DNA of 64,000 nt. Source: Dipteris shenzhenensis (lineage: Eukaryota > Polypodiophyta > Polypodiopsida > Gleicheniales). Where the stretch lies: NCBI GenBank assembly GCA_047967505.1, contig CM106540.1; one strand, 5' to 3'. Position 1 is the first letter of the stretch; each line of letters opens with the position of its first letter. Made by a program: the position numbers and the translations under genes. The notes under the pieces were generated by a model that saw nothing but the letters and a program-made list of their open reading frames with translations, was not told where the DNA came from and searched no databases. Below are positions 35,277 to 46,604 of the stretch, in pieces.

Positions 35277-35767
35277 TGTAACAACACGATTTTGTAGTCT
35301 AGAATGTCTTAGGCTAGCATGATCAAATGTAATAATTAGAAGGTAGGCTAGGTAGGTTTAAATGGCCAAATGCCATATGGATAATGTATTGAATATGTTG
35401 ACTGATTAATATAAATGGAGCACTCACACATGTAGGTCCTAAGGATAGGAATGGGTAGGAATGCATGGGTATGCATTAATAAATGGTAGGTATAAAGGAG
35501 TCATAGGCTAAGGGTAGAATAATGGGGTATGCCTAAGGGGATGGATCCCAAGAGGCATGAGAGGTTGTGACCTCTCGTATGCATGGAATGTGTGTATGAG
35601 CCATTATGCATTCATATGTGGTTTGGGGATGGCATGAGCATTGTAGTGTTGTCAATAGCAAAAGTACACTCACGTGGGCACTCCTTCCACCCCATTTGGA
35701 GGGTCAATACTTCTCTAATTCTGCATCATTCTCTCACACATGTGTATCCTCCAACCAGTACGTGACA
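35277..35767 (+). repeat. 3' LTR of the short element
   Basis: 491 bp, about 94-95% identical to the 5' LTR outside the 22-bp indel (visual estimate). Flanked by ACTTA. Confidence 0.92.
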
Positions 35768-35929
35768 ACTTATCTAATCCTACCCCTAACCATGGTTATT
35801 GTGAGTTACTTGACCATTGACCAAGGTAAAATTAAACTAACCTTAGTAAGCCTAGAGACTAAACCAAGGGTACTTCAACTGCGTCCAAACATCTTCTTTC
35901 AACAAATCTTTTAATGTTCTACTCTTTCC

Positions 35930-37870
35930 TGATCATCTAGCATTGGCCTCTGGCTTCGTTGATTCTGTGTCCTCGGTAACAGTCGATTCATCTGGGATCA
36001 TTTCTACGCAGATCACCCTACTCAACGGGGAGACTTTGTAGAATACATTGCTACTTTGCTCTGGTGAAAGAGAATGATTAAGAATTGCAATGGGCTTATG
36101 TGGAGTGAAGAAATTGATGGAAGGAGCCCGTTTTGGTGCTAGTGCTGTCGGTTCTGAGATTTGTAGACAGAGAGGCCGCTCCAAAGTAGGCTGTCGATGA
36201 AGGTGGCCCGTTGGCCCGTTCTAGAGGCCCGTGGAGGAAATATGTGCTCACAAGGAGATCTGTGAAGGAAAGGCTGAGAGTCTCGTCTATGCTTAGATGC
36301 ACCTAGGGAGATGTGTGGAGGTCCCTTGCCACCCAGAGTTCGTTTTGCTAGAGCGGGCTGGCTGTTGGAGCCTTAGTCATTGAAGTTGGTTGGTCTGAGT
36401 TGAAGGAGAGGCTAAGGAGCAGCTCGTTAGAGCCATCCTCTAGTTGTCGAGTGATGAGGCTCGTCTATGGAGCCTTCGTAGATGCTGCTTGCTTGTTGGT
36501 TTGCATGGACAGCCACTTAAGCTTTGTGGAGGTTGGACTTAGTGGTGGCTGAGGGAGGAATGGCGACAAGGAGGCTAAAATTGCCAGCCAAGGAGAGTTG
36601 CCTTGCAGCATTCCTCACACAGGAAATCCATGCGTTTGTTGAGGATGCTGGTTGAAGCTTCTTCTCAAAGAACCTTGAAGATCTTTCTCTCTTTTTCAAG
36701 AACTGAGCTTGCCTTGCTCACACCTCTCTCACGAATTTCTCATAAGAAGAATTGAAATGAGCGGAAACAGATGGATGGAAACTTGTCTCACAGAGAACAC
36801 TCAAGAAAAACTGCTCAATCTAAAACTAAAACTAGCTTTGGAGAAAACATGAGCTCCTAAGGCATACATATAACTAATCTAGGAGTCTAGACCTATGCTC
36901 TGATACCAACAAAAAGTTATTATGTGTATAACACTTATGGATGCTTCAAAACTATAAACGCGAGATTACTATGAAACCTATTTTGCATACTGCCTGGGTA
37001 AAAGGGTCCCAAAAAACATAAAGAGCGAGTAGGTTTGGGCTGACAAATATGACCTCGGGTTCGTGGATGTAAAGCATTAATGCCAATGGGTACCTTTTTG
37101 AGATATAGGCACCATGCCCCCTTCCATTTCTCGATCACGTGCATGACAACTAAGTCGATGATGCTAAGATGATAAAACTTATACTTTAGGAACTTGCGTG
37201 ATACCTCTAACTCAGTCTGCTTAGTAATGGGGTTTTGGTTGACATTAAGAATATTTTCCCACATTGGTGTGGCCTCAGTGATGGTGATGCCCAAGAGCTT
37301 TCTCAACATGGCAAAGGAGATGGGTGAAATAAGCAAGCAGGTTTTGAGTGGTTGGGCTTGGGAAAAGCCAAGATCTATTCCGTAGCTCGGCCTTGTAGTT
37401 GTCCCACTACCCCTTGGCCTTGGCCTTGACTACCAAATCAAATTCATGGTTCACCCAATCATACAAACTAACATTGACTGGAAGGTGATCCCTCGGTGTT
37501 CCAATGGGATGACTCAAATGCGGGGCGAATACATATGGCCAAAACATGGTCCTCCCTGACTCTTGTATGACTTCCATGCTGTGGAAGGCAGCAATATGTA
37601 CACTCTCTCTCATAGGGATCACATGGAGAATGTCTATGAGGAGATGAAGAGCAATTGGTATAATGTCGAAGAGGACAGGGAGGGGCTCAACATTGAGAAC
37701 CACTGTTGTCCCTGTTTCTCCCAAGTGCAAGTTCCGAGGGTGTTGGTCACCTACAGTCGTGTTGTTGCTCGTTGTAGCATAGGTCCTCGGGTCGTATTCC
37801 GATGAGAGGTGTAGGCTAATGTGTTGAAAGCAAATCTCATGCATGGGTGAGAAAGAGGGCTTGATCATAA
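35930..37870 (-). pseudogene. Retroelement-type remnant and unidentified minus frames
   Basis: GTTGGTATCAGAGCATAGG on the minus strand (36,912-36,894) is the canonical initiator-Met tRNA primer-binding site. DNA downstream of it on that strand (36,890 to about 35,930) would be the leader and gag, but only broken frames are seen (60-83 aa). Upstream (37,868-36,935) two minus frames of 153 and 133 aa, possibly one broken protein, hold RTMFWPYVFAPHLSHP and YDWVNHEFDLVVKAKAKG. I do not recognise the family. Confidence 0.4.
36894..36912 (-). promoter_or_regulatory. Canonical primer-binding site TGGTATCAGAGC
   Basis: TTGGTATCAGAGCATAGGT on the minus strand. No matching LTR pair was found around it, so the element is truncated. 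Confidence 0.65.
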
Positions 37871-38059
37871 CGATTGATGGAGACTCTCGCCTCCACGGGA
37901 GTTCAAGGGTTTAGAAGGGGATTTCAGGGTTCAAAGAGGGGACATGGTTGAGAGAGCTATCTAGGAGTTCCAAGGTTCAGAGGGGGTTGCAAGGTTTAGG
38001 AGGAGTCCAATGTTGAGGAGTGGAGAGCTAGTCTCCTTTGCGGATTCGAGGGGTAAGGG

Positions 38060-38372
38060 TTGAGGAGGAGGGACAAGGAAGGAAGAGGAAGAGGGAGGAG
38101 TGTCAAGGAGGAGGGAGGAGGAGGAGGGAGGAGGAGGGAGAAGGAGGAGGAGGGTGGAGGAAGAGGGAGGAGGGAGGAGGAGGAGGAGGGTGGAGGAAGA
38201 GGGAGAAGGAGGAGGGTGGAGGAAGAGGGACGAGGGAGGAGGAGGAGGGTGGAGGAAGAGAAAGAAGGAGGAGGAAGAGGGAGGAGGGAGGAGGAGATGG
38301 AGAAGGAGGAGGAGGAGGAGGAGGAGGATGAGGAGGGAGGAGGAGGAGGAGGGAGGAGGAGGAGGGTAGGGA
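38060..38372 (+). repeat. Polypurine (GGA/GAG) tract, about 310 bp
   Basis: Nearly uninterrupted purine: GAGGAGGAGGGAGGAGG units with a loose period of 20-40 bp around GGTGGAGGAAGAGGGA. The long open frames on both strands (Glu/Gly/Arg and Pro/Ser/Leu) are composition artefacts. It has triplex and G-quadruplex potential. Confidence 0.9.
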
Positions 38373-38529
38373 GTGCAAAGGTAAGGGCGTGCTAGAACAC
38401 GATAGTATAAGAGAGCATAGACTCAATGGAGATCAATCACATGAACACAATAGTGATCTTGAACACTGAATCCCAAAGAGTGGGAGCTTCATTTCATTGA
38501 GAGATTTTTATACATGTTGGTCTCTACAC

Positions 38530-38715
38530 AATCCCTAGGTATCTCCGCGGTGGGACCTCTTTTGTAGGAGACCTTTTGGACAAGTCCCTCCACATTTAGG
38601 GGAGACCTTTTGGGTCTCTGCACAGTGGGGGGACACGCTTTGAGTCTCTACACAAAGTGGGGGGACCTTCGGGTCCCTACACAAAGTGGGGGGACCTCAA
38701 AAAGTGTAGGCTTTT
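38530..38715 (+). repeat. Degenerate short tandem repeat
   Basis: About five units of 30-40 bp contain (G)TCTCTACACAAAGTGGGGGGACC or variants with GGAGACCTTTTGG. The last two are almost identical. Confidence 0.6.
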
Positions 38716-38719
38716 AGTC

Positions 38720-39924
38720 TCTCTCTCTAGATTTAGTATTTCTCTCTCTAGATCTTGATTTTGCAAGTATGGAACTTTTCTAGAGAGGATTTTGGCTATC
38801 CTCATCCTTTAAGATTCATCATACCATCTTTCAAGCTCAAGATATTACAAGCAGAGCTTTGCCACTACTCTACACACACAATGCTCTCATCGTTGTCCTC
38901 CTAGACTGCACTTCTGGCCCTTTTTGCCACCGGGTTAACAACTCCCGTACACTGATTTGATTACCCGTCGAGTTATGGTTGAGTTTGCAGACGATGTTGT
39001 GTTGCACCTGTTTTCACCCAATGAGTATAGTAAAGATGGCATCGGTGATATATGGAGTGAGCTTGTTGTCGATCTTTTCCCTGTAATCCACGAACACTGT
39101 AGATTGCTTGCTCAGTTTTTAAGAAGCCACTATCAACCATTTCTTGGAACAAACACACATAACGCCCTGATATGGCTCTTTGAAAGAGGTGACTTGTTGT
39201 TTGAGCATCTATCTGTTGATTTGGATTGAAGCTGAGGTTGGTGGGCAAATGGTCATAAGCCTTGCATAATTGATGTATGTTTGTCCAAGGCTCTGATGAG
39301 TGTTTCCTAGCTTGTCCATTTGATCTTGGAGTTTCTACTGATTAACGGCCAATTGCGAAGTGCATCTACACTATCTGGATCATGATGATTGGCATCCCAC
39401 TGGTAGTGACAGGGTACTGCATCAAATGTGGGATGTGTGAAGGAATATGGAGCTTGTAAGTACTCAAGGAGGTACTTTTCGTTGAATAGATTTGGTTTAT
39501 GCCAAGCAGGCTGTGGCTCCAATTTGTTGTTGACGTCTAGAGAGTGATTTGCGCTTGGCGGATACTCATTGAAATTTCAGAGAGTTCCCATCCTCCTCTT
39601 GACTGCATGTCTAGGTATTGCCTCCAAAAATCACCAATGGGATTACCAGGCATGGGAATCCTATCTTTATCTTGCTACAACTCTCGTGTGGGTGTGCGAT
39701 TTGGATTATCCAATTCTTTAAGCTCATTGATGGAATCACTAATGGTGTCTTCCATTGAAAACTCAAGGGAGATATGAGGAATATGTGGTCTTGGGGGAGA
39801 GGAAGAGGTTATAGGGGAAAAGCTTGAGGTGGTAGCAAGTCATGAATTTGAGAAGGTAGAAGTAGGGATGTTGGTGGAAAGTGGAGGGAGAGCAAGGAAA
39901 ATGGATTTAGCAACTTGATAGTCC
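38720..39924. other. Unidentified sequence between repeats and CACTA-3
   Basis: Short broken frames on both strands, for example minus 39,522-39,307 (71 aa, HKPNLFNEKYLLEYLQAP) and plus 38,957-39,229 (90 aa). A minus gag-like reading at 39,770-39,560 is only a guess. No domain recognised. Confidence 0.3.
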
Positions 39925-42900
39925 TCAAGGGATGGATTGTCGTGTTGGAAAAAAGTTAGGTGTAACTGGACGATAGGAGTTGGATTCTTGGATTAGGCGG
40001 TAGTTTTGGGAGGCATTGTCATTATGCGCATCTTCCTCTTGGCTCATATTGTGATCTTCATCTTCTTTGCTAGATTCATCGGGATCAATTGGATCCGGCA
40101 TTGGTAGTGGCATCTCCATATCCACATCTCTATCTTCAAAAATTTGCTTACTTCATGGTGCAACTTGGATCACGTACCACCATCTTGGATCAGAATGATC
40201 CGGATGAAAAACCACCTATATTGAAGATGGGTGCTAGATGTCATCAATTATATATATGAAATTATGCTTAAGTACATGTATCAATGGATCTTTAAAAACG
40301 AAAGCTTCGATTTATTAAATCATTAGTATGCACCTGCTCACTGTGCTCGGGAAGAACAAAAGTATCACTTTCATCGGTCCAATGTTTGGTGGAGTCTATT
40401 GCAAAGAGACCGCTACTATCTTTTCTCACTGTCACATGGGGACCATTGTAAATAGTTTTAAACCATTTTACATCAAGAATGAAAATACTAAATCGTCTGA
40501 AATCAACTTCATAGATTTCGCGTATGGTTCCACAATAATCCAACTGTGAGGAGAGAAGATTGGTATCCGAAGAACTTGCTCGGCTATCTTGTGTCAAGTT
40601 AGCCATGACTCCACAATCATACGTGACTCTCTTTGAATCGATGCGTTCCACGCAAAAATGTCGTCCATATGACCATAATGCACTGTACTTTTTGTACTGT
40701 AAAAGAGCATCATTAAAACAATGAAGATGCATCTATTTTATAGCATATATTGCCACAAATAATTACTTAATTACGTCAAGAGGTAAGAAATTTACATGCA
40801 TCATACATCCAGATGATAACTCTTGCTCGTGCTCATTTATTGTCTCTCCATCGCATTCGGCTTTATGTAGAGCCAGTTGTAACCAATCAAGTGACATGTG
40901 AGTGGGGAGAAGAGCCAGATCCCGTGGATATGGTTGCGATCGCCTGTACATTACTCTAAATCTCGTCCTTGCATTTATTCTTTCTGCTTTGGCCACTTCA
41001 TATCTCTCAATCCACTTCTGCATCTCAGGGCTATTGAGGATACAAAACTTATTGAATTTCTCCATTTGCTCTTCGCTCATCTTTCTTTCAATCCCTTTTC
41101 CTTGGGGAACCTCGCCAACGATGCGATCGTCATCCTTGTTATGCCAAGCTTGTGGCATATCGGGATCCGTGGATGCAAGAAACTCCGTGATATATACTAA
41201 TGACTCTTGCACAAGCCATCCCTCTGCCATGCTTGCTTCTGGTCTTGCTCTTTGTCTTACAAATCCCTTCAAAGTTTTCATAAACTGCCCAAGAAAAAAC
41301 ATTCATCGACTATGAACGGTACCTATAATAGCCACCTCATCAACTATGTGCACAAGCAAGTGGACTTGAGTTGTCATAATGCTCGAGGGAAAGTGCTTCT
41401 CAAGCAAGCATATGGCTTTAATGGATTCCACCCTAGCCTTCTTGATGCTTGATATGGAGATCTCTTTTTGAGATATCCACCTATTTCACATGTCCATGTA
41501 AGATAAATTCATAATCAATCTATAGATTATTCAAGTTAAATTGAAGAAAATGCAATCAATGCGATTTGATAGTAAGCATACCTCACAATACCACTGATCT
41601 TGAATATAGCATTTCTAACATCTTCTTGTAAGCACCCTTTTATTGTATTTGGGAGGATGAACTATCAAAGCAACAAAGAAGTCATGTCAATAATATAACA
41701 TAATCATAATTACGCTGACGCATCACGATTATCGGTACACTAATTCTACAGCTTAGAATACTAGTAAGACCTTGTGCCAATCATGGGACTTAAGCCCACT
41801 AAGCTTATTGTCCTTTGAAAATGCTCCTTTCAAGCAATGCATGTACCCTGTCGGTGTTTGAAAAGAGGCAATGTCCGCCTTGATCATTGCCTCCTCCCTC
41901 GTAGAGAGGATCCACGTTGCTTTCGGGAGGATAACTTTTCCCGAAGCATGCACTTGGGGCCATAAACGAGACATCCTATTCATAGCACGCAAGTCTTCTC
42001 GCACTCCTCTCAAGTCTTTGGAACCAACCAAGTGTGCCCAAATAGTAGCCCCCACATTCTTGAAGATATGCATGGGATCCAAGAGATGATTGATTTGTAA
42101 CTGACCCTAATAAGGAAGCTCGTGAAAGATCGATAGCCTCTTCATACCAGGAGGAGGTTCCTCTCCATTCACCCTCCAAGCTTGAATCCAGTCATTTGCC
42201 TTCAAATATGATGGTGGTGGATCAAGCTGACCGCCACGAGCGAGATAGTCTAGCGGAAGGTATCGAGCATGACCTTCATAAACATTTTTCCTCGTATGTT
42301 TGGAGTATCGTGCAAGTGATTTCAAACCCGGTCCACAAACAGGACAAGCATGGTACCCACTTGTAACAACAAGTCTTGCATGCGTGCATGAATGTGTTAG
42401 TATAAGACATGCATGCGAAAGAGAGTCATAAAGGCATAATCCTATATTATACCTGTAGAGAAACAACCACATACCTATGCACTCTCCATATCTTGGGTAG
42501 TCATGCATGGTCCACATCAAGATACCCCTGACCAAAATATCATTGGTATGTCTAGGAGCTCTGGAAATATCAAAGACCCGCACTCCTCTCCATAATATCT
42601 GTAACTCCTCTATCAAAGGTGCCATGTAGACGTTCATATTTTTTGCCTTGTACTTCCCTGGCACAAGTAGTGCAAGCATGAGGTGTCCCTTTTTTATTGT
42701 TAGCCATTGTGGGATATTGTAATTCACCATGACTATGGGCCATGTCGACCAAGATGTCAAGCGTAATCCGAAAGGATTCACGCCATCCCCATACATCTAC
42801 AAATGGCACATGATAATATGACGTTGATGTCGTACTTCTCGCTTGCAATGAGTGCAATGATAATATAACCTCTCTGTAAGCCACTTTGTGCTCTCGGGCA

Positions 42901-43069
42901 TTGGCACATCATCGGACTCGTCCCTTCCATCTGCACTTATAAAATCACAACATAAGTTGCAAGGAAATATATTAACAGTTATAAAATAGCATCTATGAAC
43001 TTCTTTTTTAACTTTAAACATAAAGTGTCCTGAAGCGTCGCTATATAGTGACGTTTTGACTTGTTCCAT
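39925..43069 (-). pseudogene. TNP2-like transposase gene of CACTA-3
   Basis: The most complete TNP2 gene in the window. The N-terminal domain (CTHCKREVRHQRH, to about 42,800) is joined straight to the Transposase_21 core DGVNPFG (42,790), skipping the linker and CPKCG parts seen in CACTA-1. The core continues HDYPRYGECIG, an intron, GYHACPVCG, GHARYLPLDYLARGG and then MDPMHIFKNVGATIWAHLVG (42,082). DUF4218 (to 41,753, then 41,450-41,160): WMFFLGQFMKTLKGFVRQ-type block and SMAEGWLVQESLVYITEFL. A charged linker ends near 40,790. DUF4216 (40,732-40,292): LDYCGTIREIYEVDFRRFSI. A C-terminal acidic tail (40,125-39,925) follows HSDPRWWYVIQVAP. Splice-like junctions and stops remain between blocks; the N-terminal fusion suggests loss of function. 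Confidence 0.8.
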
Positions 43070-43175
43070 TGCTATATAGCGATGATTTACTCTGTTCCAT
43101 CGCTACATAGTGATGCTTTTAAATATAAGCGTCGCTATATAGCGATTGACTAGCGTCGCTCTATAGTGACGCTGT
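43035..43175. promoter_or_regulatory. Central divergent promoter region of CACTA-3
   Basis: Five decayed palindromes: GTCGCTATATAGTGACG, TTGCTATATAGCGATG, ATCGCTACATAGTGATG, GTCGCTATATAGCGATT and GTCGCTCTATAGTGACG. Most changes are C-to-T or G-to-A. Confidence 0.65.
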
Positions 43176-43185
43176 GGGTTAAAAC

Positions 43186-45813
43186 TTGAACCTCACGACG
43201 TGTGGCGCCTTCTTTAGCAATCTCTATTTTAAGCTACAATCTCTCCTCCCACCTATTTTCGATGACCTCCCACTCTATTCTCCACTCCTCACCACACCTC
43301 ACCCCTCTCCTAACACTTGTGCTCCCTCTCCACCCTTCTCCCTCTTTCTTTTCTTGAAAAGAAGTTTTTCAAGAAGGTGAGTCTCTTTGAACAATGTAGG
43401 TTCTTTTTTTGTGAGATTTCGCTTCGTGAGTGTTGAAGGATGTTTCTCCTTGTATTGCTAAGGCTATGTGCTAGTTTTCATGCTTGATTTCAAAGGATTG
43501 AAGCCTAAAAATGAGATTTTGTGAAAGAAAGAAGACTCACCTCTTCTAGTCTTTTTTGTATTTCTCTTCCTTCGCTTTCTCCTTGTCTCCTCAATCCAAT
43601 CTCTTTGAGAAATTGCTTCTTTAAAATCCTCCTCCCTCTAACTAGTTATTTGAAATGATATGTTTCCTCTCTTTTGTTGGGCCAGTCCACAAAACACCGA
43701 GCAGGACGTACTATTCCAGGTAAGAAAGTGCTTCCTCTTTTTCCCTTTTGTTATTTTTGTTATTTGCATTGGCCTACAGCTAGCGCCTTAAGCGCTAGCT
43801 GCAGTGATGGGCATAGGAACCCTCTCTTCCCTCTTCTTTCTCTCTTCTCTCCTCTTTTGTCTCTTCTTTTTCCCTCTTTCTTTTCCCCTCTTTCAATCTC
43901 TTTTCCCCTCTTCTTTTTCCCCCTCTTTCAATCTCTTTTTCCCTCCTTTCCTTCTCTTCTTTTTTTCATCTTTCAATCTCTTTTCCCCTCTTTTAATCTC
44001 TTTTTCCCTCCTTTCCTTCTCCTTCTCCTTCAATCTCTCAATCTTTTTCCCCCTCTTTTTCCCTCTTTCCTTTTCCTCTTCTTCTCTCTTTCCCCCCCTC
44101 TTCCAATCTCTTTCCCCTCTTTCATGCTCATGCTCTTATGCTCATGCATAAGCATAAGCATAAGCATGAGCATATGTCTCCTTCTCTTATGCTCATGCAT
44201 AAGCATAAGCATGAGCATATGTCTCATTCTCTTATGCTTATGCTTATGCATGAGCATATGTCTCTTATAAGCATAAGCATGAGCATATGTCTCCTTCTCT
44301 TATGCTTATGCTTATGCTTATGCATGAGCATATGTCTCTTTTTCCCTCTTTCCTTTCCCTCTTCTTCTCTCTTTCTTTCCGTCTTTCCCCTCTTCCAATC
44401 TCTTTCCCCTCTTTCATGCTCATGCTCTTATGCTCATGCATAAGCATAAGCATAAGCATGAGCATATGTCTCCTTCTCTTATGCTCATGCATAAGCATAA
44501 GCATGAGCATATGTCTTATTCTCATATGCTTATGCTTATATGCTCATGCTCATGCTCTTATGCTCATGCTTATGCTTATGCATGAGCATAAGAGAAGGAG
44601 ACATATGCTCATATGTCTCTTTTTCCCTCTTTCCTTTCCCTCTTATTCTCTCTTTCCCCCCCTCTTTCCCCTCTTCCAATCTCTCTTTCCTTTCCCTCTT
44701 CTTCTCTCCTCCCCTCTTTTCCCTCTTTCATGCTCATGCTCTTATGCTCATGCATAAGCATAAGCATGAGCATATGTCTCATTCTCTTATGCTTATGCTT
44801 ATGCATGAGCATATGTCTCTTTTTCCCTCTTTTCCTTTCCCTCTTCTTCCTCTTTTCCCCTCTTTTCCCCCCTCTTTCATGCTCATGCTCTTATGCTCAT
44901 GCATAAGCATAAGCATAAGCATGAGCATATGTCTCTTTCTCTTATGCACAAGCATGCGCATAAGCATAAGAGAAGGACACATATGCTCAAGCTTATGCTT
45001 ATGCATGAGCATAAGAGACATATGCTTATGCTTATGCTTATGCATGAGCATATGTCTCCTCTTATGCATAAGCATAAGCATAAGCATAAGAGAAGGAGAC
45101 ATATGCTCATGCTTATGCTTATGCATGAGCATAAGAGAAGGAGACATATGAGCATAAGCATGAGCATATGTCTCTTTTTCCCTCTTTCCTTTCCCTCTTC
45201 TTCTCTCTTTCCCCTCTTCCAATCTCTCTTTCCTTTCCCTCTTCTTTTCTCTTCCCCTCTTTTCCCCACTCTTTTCCCTCTTTCATGCTCATGCTCTTAT
45301 GCTCATGCATAAGCATAAGCATGAGCATATGTCTCCTTCTCTTATGCTCATGCTTATGCTTATGCATGAGTATATGTCTCCTCTTATGCATATGTCTCCC
45401 TCTTTTCCCCTCTTTCCCCCTTGTTTCCTCTCTTGAGCATATGTCTCCCTCTTTTCCCCCCTCTTCCCCCTCTTTCATGCTCATGCTCTTATGCTCATGC
45501 ATAAGCATAAGCATAAGCATAAGCATATGTCTCTTTCTCTTATGCTCATGCATAAGCATAAGCATGAGCATATGTCTCCCTCTTTCAATCTCTTTTTCAC
45601 TTTCCCTCCCTCTTTTCCCTCTCTCATGAGCATGTCTCATTTTTCTCTTTCGATCATAAGCATATGTATTTGCCTATGCCTATGCCTATGCTTATGTTTG
45701 TTTTTTGTTTTTTGTTTTCGTGTTTGTGTCTATGTTAGAGATGGGATCACGTCGCACGTCTGACGAGTACAGACAGCCTCACAGGAGGAGACATCACGAT
45801 CTCTATGCTCCAG
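43186..45813 (+). pseudogene. 5' half of the second gene of CACTA-3
   Basis: First exon ends AAGAAG|GTGAGT at about 43,378. The small exon (about 43,680-43,719) keeps its donor (CCAG|GTAAG), but the acceptor reads TTTTGTTG instead of TTTTGTAG, so AG is lost. The repeat intron runs to TCTATGTTAG (45,736 region), followed by ATGGGATCACGTCG, the start of the coding exon; it is interrupted after about 70 bases by the 12.9-kb element. The 3' half is at 58,669-59,521. Confidence 0.75.
43820..45660. repeat. Intronic palindromic array of CACTA-3
   Basis: Units of TTATGCTCATGCATAAGC and GAGCATATGTCTC(C/A)TTCTC alternate with CTTTTTCCCTCTTTCCTTTCCC tracts. A unit marked TTTCATGCTCATGCTCTTATGC recurs near 44,122, 44,413, 44,728, 44,876, 45,283 and 45,474. 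The array differs in detail from those of CACTA-1 and CACTA-2 although its flanks are conserved. Confidence 0.9.
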
Positions 45814-45841
45814 GGTGGTAGCAAGCTAAGGGTGTCCACTT
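45814..45841 (+). repeat. Left terminal inverted repeat of the 12.9-kb element
   Basis: Begins GGTGGTAGCAAGCTAAGGGT and ends GTCCACTT. Complementary to 58,641-58,668 at 26 of 28 positions. Confidence 0.92.
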
Positions 45842-45904
45842 CCGGACCACTTTCGGGTGAGTGTGACACCCGCTTGAGTGAAAATACAAAGGTTTTACTT
45901 CGGT

Positions 45905-46480
45905 CTGCAATACCTCGATCGAGGTATTATCTGAAAATCACACACGAGGACAACCGAGCTAAGCCAATATCTCGATCGAGGTGCTGGGCTTTTTTCACCG
46001 GACCGAGCCTATACCTCGATTGAGGTTTGCTGGCATGCCACCTATACATGCCACATATACCTCGTTCGAGGTATCGTGGCAATCTAGCTACACCTCGATC
46101 GAGGTAGTGTGGCATGTCCAGCTATACCTCGATCGAGGTATGTGGCATCCGACAGGGCAGCTGACATACCTCGATCGAGGTATGCTAGACCGATGACTTA
46201 GCCGCATGTCGAATACGTCAATCGAGACATGTGGCATCCGGCTGCTGCTGACATACCGAACGAGGTATCGTGGCATGTCAATACCTCGATCGAGGTAGAT
46301 GTACCGATATGTATGGGCATGTCAAAAACCTTGATCGAGGTATCGTGGCATGTCTATACCTCGATCGAGGTATGATGTATGTTGCATGTGAAATACCTCG
46401 ATCGAGATAGGGAAACCCTAAATTTTCTTATAAAAGGAGAGCGACCCCCCTCATTCTTCATACCTCGATCGAGCCTCCTC
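45905..46480. repeat. Left subterminal cluster of TACCTCGATCGAGGTA palindromes
   Basis: About 14 copies in 570 bp, spaced 30-60 bp. Eight to nine are perfect or nearly so over ACCTCGATCGAGGT; others have single changes (CTTGATCGAGG, CTCGTTCGAGG, CTCGATTGAGG). They lie just inside the left TIR, before a 5' region with CGACGGA repeats. Placement matches a transposase-binding subterminal array; function is inferred. Confidence 0.9.
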
Positions 46481-46604
46481 ATCGACCGATTTCGGATTTA
46501 CAGGACGTCGACGGAATTGCGGCAACAACGGAGAGCGACCGACGGACAGCGACGGAGATGGACGGAGCGGGAGAGTCCAGGTAGGGTTTTTTTTATATAG
46601 CTTT

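Larger units (their letters stand above)
32409..35767 (+). mobile_element. Short non-autonomous LTR retrotransposon
   Basis: LTRs at 32,409-32,875 and 35,277-35,767 start TGTCACG or TGTAACA and end CGTGACA, forming the usual TG...CA inverted ends. The target duplication ACTTA is perfect (32,404-32,408 and 35,768-35,772). A primer-binding site TGGTATCAGCACC follows the 5' LTR and a purine-rich tract (AAGCAAGAGGG) precedes the 3' LTR. The 2.4-kb interior has no gag or pol, so the element must rely on another element's proteins. Confidence 0.93.

Noticed and set aside
38038-38426. Gly/Glu/Arg-rich protein (plus) or Pro/Ser-rich protein (minus)
   Set aside because: All frames are open because the tract is nearly pure purine; no conserved motif.
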